This document shows positions 1-8,151 of a stretch of DNA of 64,000 bases, piece after piece. A program made the translations under genes and the position numbers. The notes beneath the pieces are model-generated. The model saw only the letters and a program-made list of their open reading frames with translations. It was not told where the DNA came from and made no database searches. The first letter of the stretch is position 1; each line of letters begins with the position of its first letter. Source of the DNA: CAVOHU01 sp963817885 (GTDB lineage: Bacteria; Acidobacteriota; Vicinamibacteria; Vicinamibacterales; JAKQTR01); contig CAWFQE010000007.1 in the NCBI GenBank assembly GCA_963817885.1, positions 1-64,000 of the forward strand, written 5' to 3'.

Positions 1-74
1 GCCACATTTTAGCGAGTTGGAACCAACTCGGCGGGTGGCTGCGGCAGGTGGAAGGGCTTCGGAGGGTGGCGTAG
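1..74 (+). repeat. Left copy of a 74-bp coding-like repeat
   Basis: This segment matches 7441-7514 without gaps at roughly 85 percent identity. Read in the frame containing ILASWNQLGGWLR, most differences are synonymous or give conservative changes (Q/R, V/L, E/D), and the frame ends in TAG here (72-74) and TGA in the other copy. That pattern suggests the 3' end of a translated sequence that begins left of the window. An AGTTGG-AA-CCAACT inverted repeat lies inside. Function is not recognised. Confidence 0.55.
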
Positions 75-406
75 CGGGCTTACGCACCGCGGGCTTGCGG
101 CCATTTCGGGCCCCGTCCACGCGGCTGCCAGCACGCGGTCGCCAGCCGCCGTCAGGGCAGCCACAGGCACTGCGTCAGGTGCTCCACCCGGGCATCGGGG
201 TGGCTGCTGTGGGATTACCGGGACGCCATGCACTCCCGAGCCTCCGCCGAGGCGGAGTAGCCGTCACGTGCCACAGTCTGTCTCCAACAAATCGGCGGTC
301 GCCGGCTCCCTACACCCATCTGCCGAAAGCTCGCCGTACACCGGTGGGGCCGGCGGATGTCCCGGATACCCAACAGCGCGATCAACCCGTCGATCTCGGC
401 CAACCC
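75..406. other. No gene recognised
   Basis: This stretch follows the 74-bp repeat and precedes the 3' end of the minus-strand cassette. Open frames exist on both strands but are rich in R, P, S and H, as expected from out-of-frame high-GC DNA, and none shows a recognisable motif. I saw no convincing terminator for the minus-strand cassette. Confidence 0.4.
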
Positions 407-664
407 TCAGCGGCGCTCGGGCGGTGGCTCAGGCGGCGGAATACCCAACAGACCTACCAGTTCATCGAGCTCCTCTTTGGACAGCCGCCTCAGATACGAA
501 CCGTCGTTGATGCCGGCTGGGCCGATTCCGAAGCTGTTTAGCACCTTCTTTCCAGAGTAGAGGGTGACGACCCAGGCCACGCCGTCGTCGTAGAGCACCG
601 GGAACTGTCCCGTGTGCAGCGTCCGGAGGTGGCCGGACGCGGACGCTTCCCTGTTAGCCCACAT
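407..664 (-). CDS. Small protein coupled to the receiver-kinase gene
   Basis: A predicted 85-residue protein whose ATG (664) lies inside the end of the upstream gene. The two overlap by 11 bases (654-664), typical of translational coupling. The sequence contains a hydrophobic stretch (VLYDDGVAWVVTLYSG) and an acidic helix (LSKEELDELVGLLGI) followed by a proline-rich end, which looks like real protein rather than shadow frame. It has no family I recognise. As the last gene of the cassette it could be a partner or regulator of the receiver-kinase protein, but that is inferred from position only. A longer in-frame start at 754 exists but would overlap the neighbour by about 100 bases with unlikely composition. 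Confidence 0.55.
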   Translation of the reverse strand: MWANREASASGHLRTLHTGQFPVLYDDGVAWVVTLYSGKKVLNSFGIGPAGINDGSYLRRLSKEELDELVGLLGIPPPEPPPERR

Positions 665-2249
665 CGCACTGGCTGGCCAGCTTCCAGCACTGCATAAGCG
701 CCCACATGCGTACAAATTGGCTGACGTCAGTGTAACTGACCACTTTGACGGCATCCCAAAGAGTCATCACCCGAAACGCGCGATTAAGCAAAGCGGGATC
801 AGCCTGCGCATCGCACCATGTCCGGTACGCTTCGACGGTCTGACGCGCCTCATCCGGCAGGCCCACGGCAGTCTCCGCATCAGTCGCTCCCAGCGCGCCC
901 ACACTCCAGTTGGCGAAGTTGTCACCGAACACGTCCTGGCAGTTGGCATGGGCCATCGTTCGGATCGTCAACTGCAGCGTCAGCCTCGCAAAGTCGTAGC
1001 CGACCGGCCACACACTTATGCGCGCGCCATCGATGAGCACGAGATCATTCGCATTGACGAGGACGTTGCGGGGATTGAGGTCTCCGTGCTGGAGGACATG
1101 CGGCGACGGTTCCTGGACGAACGCGTGAGCAGGCCAATTCTGAACCACATGGACCACCGCTTGGCACACCACGTCGTAGTGGGGGACTCCTGCGGGCCAG
1201 CATCCGCGGGCGGCAAGCGCGGTACTCAGAGGCTTGAGCGCAACGACCGATGCAGACAGCCGGGCCTTGTCCAGCACAGAGAGTGTTAGCCGAGTGTGTA
1301 GCGGCAGAGTGCGAAAATCGGACTTTCGTTCATCCAGACATTCAACCAAAAGCCGGTTGAGCGAGCCGATCGCGCGCTCAGCAGCGGTTCGATCCACGCC
1401 TCGCACGACCTCAAGTAGTTCGCGACCTTCGGCATCTGCCTGTACGAAGTAGAAGCCGTTCTCGCTCGTGAGACGGCGCACGTTTCGATCGGTGAATGCG
1501 CTGTGTCTCCCAATAGTCTTGAGGCTCCACGGATCTTTGAAGACGGCATCAAGCTCGTCCTGTAGAGGCTTCCGTTCACGGCACAGCTTGAAGATTCTCG
1601 ACTCACGGCCTTTCGGACTAATGCCGGTGATGCGCAGCAGGTACGTGCCAGAAAAGCCACTGTTCAGCGCCTGGATCTGAACATCGTGCCAGGTTGATGA
1701 CCACTCGGACAGAAGACGATACACTGTGTCCACGCCGAACGCCGCTTCGAATAGCCTCAAGCCCAGAGAGTCGACAATGCAGGCGTTGGCAAACAGATGC
1801 TCCATGTCGCTCAACTGCGGAGGCAGAGCAGCATCGGTCGTCTGTTTGACGTAGTTGAGTTGTTCAACGTCTGTGTCGGCAGATTGAAGAAACTGCTTGT
1901 TCAACAACCCGTTGAACGTCGATTCAAAGTCTGGAAGGGGTCGCACAAGCTGGGCGTACTGGGTATATGCTACCAGTCGCGCGTGAGGAAAGAGCCGGCG
2001 CAAGGTGCCACAGTGGTGCATGGCCGTGCGAATGCGTTGCCGACCCAATTGCCCGAGCCCGAGATCCAAGAATAGGACCGTGTCTTCGGTGTCATCGACT
2101 ACTTGCCTCAACCACGCGGTGGCATGCTTCCAATCGCGAAACGTCGCGTCGTCGGTCGGAAGCACTCTGGCTTCCGGATAGGCCGCCCGTGCCAGGGCAG
2201 TGAGAGTAGTGACGTCCTCTGGATCGTCGTCAATCACGCAGAGCATCAT
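654..2249 (-). CDS. Receiver domain fused to an APH-type phosphotransferase
   Basis: A 531-residue fusion. Residues 1-120 look like a response-regulator receiver: acidic pocket D7-D9, phosphoacceptor candidate D62 (LFLDLGLG), a threonine after the fourth strand (VAYTQ) and a lysine near 118 (LLNKQF). The rest resembles aminoglycoside phosphotransferase or choline kinase folds: the catalytic loop HGDLNPRN starts near residue 388 and the metal-binding aspartate sits in VLIDGA about 18 residues later, so the kinase part looks catalytically complete. No DNA-binding output domain is seen. The start overlaps the stop of the preceding gene by 4 bases (ATGA, 2246-2249), so translation is probably coupled. 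The likely role is phosphorylation of a small molecule or protein under receiver control. The substrate is unknown. Confidence 0.75.
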   Translation of the reverse strand: MMLCVIDDDPEDVTTLTALARAAYPEARVLPTDDATFRDWKHATAWLRQVVDDTEDTVLFLDLGLGQLGRQRIRTAMHHCGTLRRLFPHARLVAYTQYAQLVRPLPDFESTFNGLLNKQFLQSADTDVEQLNYVKQTTDAALPPQLSDMEHLFANACIVDSLGLRLFEAAFGVDTVYRLLSEWSSTWHDVQIQALNSGFSGTYLLRITGISPKGRESRIFKLCRERKPLQDELDAVFKDPWSLKTIGRHSAFTDRNVRRLTSENGFYFVQADAEGRELLEVVRGVDRTAAERAIGSLNRLLVECLDERKSDFRTLPLHTRLTLSVLDKARLSASVVALKPLSTALAARGCWPAGVPHYDVVCQAVVHVVQNWPAHAFVQEPSPHVLQHGDLNPRNVLVNANDLVLIDGARISVWPVGYDFARLTLQLTIRTMAHANCQDVFGDNFANWSVGALGATDAETAVGLPDEARQTVEAYRTWCDAQADPALLNRAFRVMTLWDAVKVVSYTDVSQFVRMWALMQCWKLASQCDVG

Positions 2250-3061
2250 AGAGACTCTCCGTTCGCAGGTCGATTTTCGAGAAACCGCCAGACACCGCTG
2301 AACTGCAATGTGACAGTGAACGGACTGTGCTCAATATAGGGTGGTTGGGGCGACGTGACGAAGCGAACGCTGTTCGTTTCACACAGATGTCGGACTGTGG
2401 GCAACCCACGATTCCGGTGACGGGCCGCGCCAGGGCCGACGACGTTCCGCAGCCAAAGCGTCAAGTCAAGAGACCGACCACTCCCGCTTACCACAAAGGC
2501 CGCTGCAGTGTGTCCGGGTTCTCCGTGCGTCAGCACGTTCTCGCATAGCAGTTCGCAGATCTGCGATATGTCAGCTCGCCGCGCTCTGGCGACCAGCAGA
2601 TCATCTGCGACCGCCTCCCTTTGAAGTCGCTGATAGCCCTTCGGCGGTTTACAGAACGGATGCGGTCGTTCGAATTCTAGTAGCGGCTTCAAACTCGCGA
2701 TGAAGAGATCCAATGGCGAGCAGAACTGCTCAGCGAGCAGCTCCTCGAGCGCCCCGGGATGCATACTGGGTTCGGCCGTCGCTCCAAGTACCTCCTCAGG
2801 CGCAATACTGAGGGTGGCGCCCCGAAGGCGGGACCAATTGGCCCGAACGTCCTCGACATCGGTGGCGGTGGCACTGACTGTCGCTGTGCCAGCTCGAAGA
2901 GCGACTGTGGCACTCAACGCCTGCTCGATAGCGGCAGAGGCCGCCGTTGCGCCAGATCTGTCTCCCCGCTGCAGCGCGAGCCAGCGCAGACCCGCGAGGC
3001 AGGGCATCAGTACCTTCTTGCGCGAGTGCGAGCGCATCGGGAAGTTGTGCGAGGCCACCAC
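2246..3061 (-). CDS. HATPase-like segment, possibly the shifted C-terminus of the giant
   Basis: The open frame encodes 271 residues, but only the part downstream of about 3007 reads as natural protein. It carries an N-box-like helix (ICELLCENVLTHG) and a later glycine-rich segment (NRGLPTVRHLCE) of the kind found in GHKL/histidine-kinase-type ATPases, with no DHp phosphoacceptor helix. It overlaps the upstream giant gene by 266 bases in another frame. In that overlap the giant's frame turns into C/H/S/R-rich nonsense, whereas this frame becomes sensible. Either the two are one protein split by a one-base indel near 2980-3010, or this is a separate gene starting at the internal ATG near 3007. 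It is followed at once by the receiver-kinase gene. Confidence 0.6.
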   Translation of the reverse strand: MVASHNFPMRSHSRKKVLMPCLAGLRWLALQRGDRSGATAASAAIEQALSATVALRAGTATVSATATDVEDVRANWSRLRGATLSIAPEEVLGATAEPSMHPGALEELLAEQFCSPLDLFIASLKPLLEFERPHPFCKPPKGYQRLQREAVADDLLVARARRADISQICELLCENVLTHGEPGHTAAAFVVSGSGRSLDLTLWLRNVVGPGAARHRNRGLPTVRHLCETNSVRFVTSPQPPYIEHSPFTVTLQFSGVWRFLENRPANGESL

Positions 3062-6000
3062 CGCGCGCGGAACGGATTTCGGCGTGAACGGAGCGCCAGA
3101 GCTGATAGTCGGCGGAGTGTCGCAGAAGTCGTTGAATTGCGGAGTGTATTGCGTCGAGGGCCGTCTCTTCGTCCGATATGGTCATCAGCCTCGTGCGCTC
3201 AGCCCTGCTGTCAACGAAAGCAAGAACAAGAGCTGTGCGATCCGCAAGACTCGGATCCTGGATCGAGGCGATGGCCCGCCGCAGTCGTGACCTAAGGTTC
3301 GGCGTCGCGTCCAGCACGATTGCCAGGTGGCAGAGGCACTGCGGTAGGAGGTTCGGCCAGTTCTTCAGGACGACCAGAACCTCAGGAAAGCGGTCTACCA
3401 GTACGTTGTCAAGAAATGCGAGAACTGCAAGGGCGTCGCTCTTCGTGCCCAGCGCCGTGCTCGGAGCGGCTAGCGCGTCGACGGCAAATTGCGCGATCGC
3501 ATTACGGGCTTGCAGGATCAGAGGAGGCTTGTTCAGAAGGTCGGGTTCGACGGCAAGCACCGATAAGAAGCCGAAATCTCTTCGGTTCGTTGCCTCCTGT
3601 AGTGTTCGCAGCAGGAGAGGCAAAACGCCCCGGTTCTGTTGGTGCAACGCGAGCAGGTGGCGGAACGCGACGGCGTCAGCAGGCACGCTGGCGATGTCGG
3701 CGGAGCGCTCGGTGGGCGGGGAGAACGGATGCGTTATGCACACCTCGGAGTCGGCTTCGGAACGCAAGGCTTCGGCCAGCGCGTCGAGCCGGTCGTGCAA
3801 AGCGTCGAGGTATGCTTCGAGACGAGGATCGTGGCGTAATCCCGACGACAAGAACCCCTGAACCACAGCGGCGACGGCGAGGTCCTCGACTCGTTCGTAA
3901 GAACGAACTTGCAGCCGGAAAAGGGAGCTGCAATAGAACGCCGCCTCCGGGCCAATCGACCGCCGGCCAATCTGGGTGACCGAGAAGTACCAGCCGGCCT
4001 CGCTCGGATTGAGGCGCATGACGAGGGGAAGCCACCCAACGGCGACTGGTGTGGATGTAGCGTCGGACATCACCGAATCCACAAACGCACGAAACGTCTT
4101 GCCGGAAATAGCGGCGCCATCAATATAGATGGCTGCGTACTCGGCGATATCGGATGGCGGCAAGAGCTCATAGACGCCCCTCCTTCGGCTAAGCAGTGGC
4201 GATCCGGGCCTCGCATAGATCACATCGGGGCCCTGCGGGATTGCCGGCATGGCGAGGAGCGAAACACGAAGGTTGCCATCCGCCCCGTCTTGCATCAACG
4301 TGCGACCGAGTTCGGGTAGCAGTGACGCGATGGAGGAGTTAGGGCTGAAGGCGAGCACAAGCTCATGGACGCGCCGTGGACGGGCGGCATCCAAAACGGC
4401 CCGAATGTTGTCAACGAACCAAGCGAGGACGAGCGCCTTCGCCTGCTCGAGCAGCGGCTCGATGGGCAACGTGACGACGTGCAGGCGCGCGCCGCGACAC
4501 TGCAATCCGTATCGGAAAGTCTGGGGACGACTCGCGAGTGCTTCCGCCCGACGATCGATTGCGATGGTGCTGAGTGAAGCCTCAACCACCGCAGGCCAAT
4601 CAGTGACGCTGCATACCTCACGTTCGCTGTGTCCTGGAAGACGAGCCGAAGAGTTGTTGGGAATCTCCTTCGGGTCGAATGGGAACCGGATCAACGCTGC
4701 AAGAGGCTCCGTGAGTGGCCACGGCGCCGGCGGAGTGCCGTGCCGCAGGTCCAGGCACGCCAGACATGATAGAAGCTGTGCGTGAGGTCCGAGGGCTGTG
4801 CGAGCACCGGCAAAGGTGTCGCCGCGGCTGACGGCCGTCCCGAAGAGGACGACCTGTTCGAGGCCCTCCGCCCGGTCTACCGTAACGGGCCGCAGGTCCT
4901 GCCTCTGCTCGCCGGTGAGCATCATGAAGAGGTAGTAGCTAGCGAGCGATGGAACGACTACCCGGAAATCGCCATATCGCTCACGCAGGCGGCTCAGCTC
5001 CTCGCGCAGCAGCGCGGCCAGGGAGCGTCGAAGCAGAGCGTGATGTTCGACGAGCGCCGTGACCGAAAGGTAACGTCCCACCAGTCGACCGCTGTTTAGC
5101 CGAACCAACTCGTCGTTCGGAGCTACGTACACCGCGGAATTGGTGTCCACGGGCTCGACGAATCGCGCAAAGGCGGTGTCTAGGGCGTCCTTAGCAAACC
5201 CGCTATGCAACTTTGCGCCGAACGTAAGAAGGCGATAGCCGCCCTCCGGGAGAAGGGCGATGTGCTGCGAGTGATCAGTGCGTACGAGCTCCGCGAACGA
5301 GGCGGCAACCGGGTCCGAGGGGCGAGGCGCGAAGCCATCTCTCATCAACGATCGTGCCCAATCGGCGGCCTGGCTGGGTAGCAAGCCGGCCATCGTCCAC
5401 GATACCCTCCCGCTGGGAGTCACGAAGCCGAGTAACCGCGGAGAGCCTTCCGCGTCGGTCCAGCGGTCCGCGTATGCGACGAGTTCGACTAGCTCCTGCT
5501 CGCTAACGTCTGTGAAGAGATGAAGTGATAGGGAGCTGCCTTGTAGGGCCCGCAGCGACCTCAGCATGAAGCCCCGTCCGGCTACACGGGTGAGCTCCAT
5601 GGGTTCAAAACGGTGCAGAACGGCCACTATACGGTTGGCGTCCTGCCGTTGCGACGTGTCAATTGCGTCATTAAAAGCGCGGACGTCTCCATCGGTCTCC
5701 TTTGGCCATACTACCGTAACTGCAGGGTGAAGAATGTGTGCGGGTCGCTCCTGATCGTCACTCCCGACCGCCCCAGTCGTCGTTTGGGTATCTGTCAGCG
5801 GAAGGCGAACGACGGCGAGAGTACCGGGGAGCTCATGGCCTTTCGGGGTGGAGTGCTCGAATGGTAGGGCCCGCGATGCGTCACATACGTATCCGACCCT
5901 GGCCCGGCCTGAAGCAAGCACAAAGGCGCCACCGCGCGCAGCGACATGGTTCCAGCAACGGTGAAGGCCACGCCAAGAAAGCCATGCAGCACTGTCCGGA

Positions 6001-6857
6001 TCGGTCGCCTTACTCGTTGAATCGTGACGAAACGCCCACGCACAGACCTCCCGGTGCAGATCGGCCCTCGCAGTGTCGTTCAGATCCGTCCCGCTTGCTG
6101 CCGCCTCCAAACGAGTGCGATATCGATCCAGAAAGTTGCGATGAAGCTGGAATGGAATTCCGCAGCCCGAATCGGAGACTGCGACTTCTAGGTGGAGAGG
6201 AGCATTCTTGAGCCACGCGATCTCGGCATCCGCTGTATCGACGGGACGGCCGTGGACCGTGCTGGGTGCTACGACTGCGGCAATCAGGCCGCATCGGGCC
6301 TCGGTATGGTCGAAGATGTTTGCGAAGACCTCGGTGAGCACGGCACGCAACGCGATGGACAGCGGCTGCTTGACGTTCGGGGGCAGCAGTTGAGGAGGAA
6401 GAGTGTCAAGGGCAGAAACGACGTCTCTCGCCGCAATTCCGCAATCGGCTCTTTGGGCGAACGCGACGCGTCTTAGGGGGAGGGCGAAACTCTCGTCGGT
6501 GAGAAAGCGAAACGTCGCTGCTGGGAGTCGTTGCCACTCACCGGTTACGAACTGGCCGATGTCGAACACTTCGCTCAGCCTGTCCGACTCGGCGTCCGAC
6601 TCCACCTTGAGAGGGATGCCGCCGACGGTCGCAAGAAGCGCCGCCAGGCAGTTGGCCAGAGTAACGATGCCCTCGGCGGACGAATGAGAGACCCTTGACA
6701 GGGCGATCGATGACAGGCTCCGCGGCGGAGTCGCCCGCCATCCAATTTGAAGGGGGTCGTCAGTGGTCTTGCGGCTCCGAGCGAAGAGGCCGGCCGCATA
6801 GCCGTTGAAGGAATCGAGAGTCAATGGCCCCGACACCGTGCGGAACGGTTGGGTCAT
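2796..6857 (-). CDS. Giant HATPase plus tandem phosphoribosyltransferase-like protein
   Basis: Read from the ATG at 6857, chosen for a GGAG about 8 bases upstream and loss of the low-complexity leader of the longer frame (start 7049), this gives about 1353 residues. Residues about 165-350 form a GHKL-type ATPase: N-box LTEVFANIFDH at 174-184 and the nucleotide-binding DSGCGIP at 229-234. Two later segments have the strand-loop-helix of the PRPP loop of type I phosphoribosyltransferases: VVLFGTAVSRGDTF (about 669-682) and AAIYIDGAAISGKTF (about 908-922), each preceded by a Rossmann-like hydrophobic strand. The loops keep the small-residue/T pattern but lack the classic double acidic pair, so they may be divergent. 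The remaining C-terminus is helical. The last 90 or so residues of the open frame look out of frame. I know no family with this full architecture. Confidence 0.65.
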   Translation of the reverse strand: MTQPFRTVSGPLTLDSFNGYAAGLFARSRKTTDDPLQIGWRATPPRSLSSIALSRVSHSSAEGIVTLANCLAALLATVGGIPLKVESDAESDRLSEVFDIGQFVTGEWQRLPAATFRFLTDESFALPLRRVAFAQRADCGIAARDVVSALDTLPPQLLPPNVKQPLSIALRAVLTEVFANIFDHTEARCGLIAAVVAPSTVHGRPVDTADAEIAWLKNAPLHLEVAVSDSGCGIPFQLHRNFLDRYRTRLEAAASGTDLNDTARADLHREVCAWAFRHDSTSKATDPDSAAWLSWRGLHRCWNHVAARGGAFVLASGRARVGYVCDASRALPFEHSTPKGHELPGTLAVVRLPLTDTQTTTGAVGSDDQERPAHILHPAVTVVWPKETDGDVRAFNDAIDTSQRQDANRIVAVLHRFEPMELTRVAGRGFMLRSLRALQGSSLSLHLFTDVSEQELVELVAYADRWTDAEGSPRLLGFVTPSGRVSWTMAGLLPSQAADWARSLMRDGFAPRPSDPVAASFAELVRTDHSQHIALLPEGGYRLLTFGAKLHSGFAKDALDTAFARFVEPVDTNSAVYVAPNDELVRLNSGRLVGRYLSVTALVEHHALLRRSLAALLREELSRLRERYGDFRVVVPSLASYYLFMMLTGEQRQDLRPVTVDRAEGLEQVVLFGTAVSRGDTFAGARTALGPHAQLLSCLACLDLRHGTPPAPWPLTEPLAALIRFPFDPKEIPNNSSARLPGHSEREVCSVTDWPAVVEASLSTIAIDRRAEALASRPQTFRYGLQCRGARLHVVTLPIEPLLEQAKALVLAWFVDNIRAVLDAARPRRVHELVLAFSPNSSIASLLPELGRTLMQDGADGNLRVSLLAMPAIPQGPDVIYARPGSPLLSRRRGVYELLPPSDIAEYAAIYIDGAAISGKTFRAFVDSVMSDATSTPVAVGWLPLVMRLNPSEAGWYFSVTQIGRRSIGPEAAFYCSSLFRLQVRSYERVEDLAVAAVVQGFLSSGLRHDPRLEAYLDALHDRLDALAEALRSEADSEVCITHPFSPPTERSADIASVPADAVAFRHLLALHQQNRGVLPLLLRTLQEATNRRDFGFLSVLAVEPDLLNKPPLILQARNAIAQFAVDALAAPSTALGTKSDALAVLAFLDNVLVDRFPEVLVVLKNWPNLLPQCLCHLAIVLDATPNLRSRLRRAIASIQDPSLADRTALVLAFVDSRAERTRLMTISDEETALDAIHSAIQRLLRHSADYQLWRSVHAEIRSARGGGLAQLPDALALAQEGTDALPRGSALARAAAGRQIWRNGGLCRYRAGVECHSRSSSWHSDSQCHRHRCRGRSGQLVPPSGRHPQYCA

Positions 6858-7437
6858 ACGCGCGTCTCCGTCGGCCTCTCGAGGTTGAACCGTGGTGAGC
6901 TGAAGGCAAAGCGTCGCTGACAGGCGGCATGATACTCCGGATGCCGGCACTGGACGCACCGGTCTCGCAATCATCGTTGCGGCCGCTCCCAGGGCCGGAA
7001 AATGCGGCCGAGGAACTACGCCGCTGCGGAGCCGCGCCGTGCTCTTCACGGCTTCTCTACCACGACAACCTCAACGCCGACAGCAGGCGGGTTCCGACAA
7101 TTCTGATGACGCCTTTTCAGGAAATTCTGATCACTTTTCCCTAGCCTCTGCTAGGCCGGTCCTTCACTGGCCGCGTTGGCGCGCATCGTTCCCACGAAGT
7201 CGGGATCTGAGAGGTGCCTCATCGGAGACACAGGTTCGCAGTTGGCGGACCGTTCTCCGACGGTAGAAAGGACCTCGGTCGGATGGCGCTTGGCGTCACA
7301 CGGTGCACATGTGACGGTGCCGGCGACCGATCCCGATGGATGTCTCGCCGCTACCTACGCGTTACCTTTTTGGCCGTGTAGCGATTTGAGACACTCGCGT
7401 AGTGGCTGTACACTATTGACATTAAAGGGGTAAGTGG
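6858..7437. other. Intergenic region before the minus-strand cassette
   Basis: About 580 bases between the start of the giant minus-strand gene and the second 74-bp repeat. It should contain the cassette promoter, but I could not pick a convincing -35/-10 pair on the minus strand. On the plus strand a TTGACA occurs at 7418-7423, just before the repeat, without a clear -10. No gene is visible. Confidence 0.4.
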
Positions 7438-7440
7438 TGG

Positions 7441-7514
7441 GCCGCATTTTAGCGAGTTGGAACCAACTGGGCGGCTGGCTGCGGCGCCTAGACGGGCTGC
7501 GGCGGGTGGCGTGA
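7441..7514 (+). repeat. Right copy of the 74-bp coding-like repeat
   Basis: Ungapped match to 1-74. The frame with ILASWNQLGGWLR is open from 7404 and ends with TGA at 7512-7514. No standard start codon lies in that frame, so this copy may be a gene fragment or a relic of a domain. Together with the left copy it brackets the minus-strand HATPase/phosphoribosyltransferase-like cassette. Confidence 0.6.
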
Positions 7515-7517
7515 GCG

Positions 7518-8090
7518 TCCCTGGACTACCACGTGCTCGCGAGAACTCGCCAGCAGCGGACGGTCTTCACGCCGGGCGGTCTTCGTCGATTCTGGGGCCG
7601 CCAAACGCCGTGCACCTTGCACTGAGCGGGAAGGCGCGCGGGCACCATCCCGAAACTCGCCCATGGCGTCTGTGACCTGCCACGTCGCGACAAGCCCCTC
7701 GGCGACCTCTCGCTCTCGCCGAACGGCATCGCGTCCGCCCTGGCCGGGCGGGAACGGTGCGGGATTCCAGGCGAGCGTCGCGCAGGCGGCAAGCCCGCTC
7801 GGCTTGTCGAACCAGGTGCCGGTGCGACTCACGCTCCTCGCCGACGGCCGATTGCGCCGGAACCTGGTTGGCCGGCAGCAATCATCCTGAAGCACACCAG
7901 GCCCGGCCAGAATGGCAACGGGTGCGTCAGCGGCGCCTTGATCCAGCGCTTCGTTAGCTCGGCCAGGCTACACCGAGAGGTGGCGACACTCCGCCGCCGG
8001 CTGTCCGGCGCCGACAAGCGCCGGGTTGAGCTGGCCGCGCGGACTTCGGCTGCCGACGCCATGCGCACGATCGCGGTCCCCGGCGGTGGG
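7518..8090 (+). pseudogene. Decayed AbiEi-like antitoxin
   Basis: Base-by-base reading aligns this stretch with the intact antitoxin gene at 10520-11140 over nearly its whole length. Shared blocks include the CTGGCCGGGCG region, the segment encoding SDQVPVRLT (here SNQVPVRLT), GACGGCCG, ATCATCCTGAAGCACACC and the CGCCGCCGGCTGTCC block near the end. Several short deletions and insertions destroy the frame and no long frame survives. No toxin gene follows, since the next gene is the ParB-like protein at 8152. The most likely history is duplication or independent acquisition of the same antitoxin family, then loss of the toxin and decay. Confidence 0.75.
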
Positions 8091-8151
8091 CGGGGGCGAT
8101 GGGCGGGAGCGGTTGGCGGCAACCGTCTTTCGGAAGTAGAATCACCCCGCT

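Noticed and set aside
17..541. A 174-residue plus-strand frame at the left edge
   Set aside because: It is R/P/S-rich, overlaps the small minus-strand gene, and lies in another frame from the coding-like 74-bp repeat.
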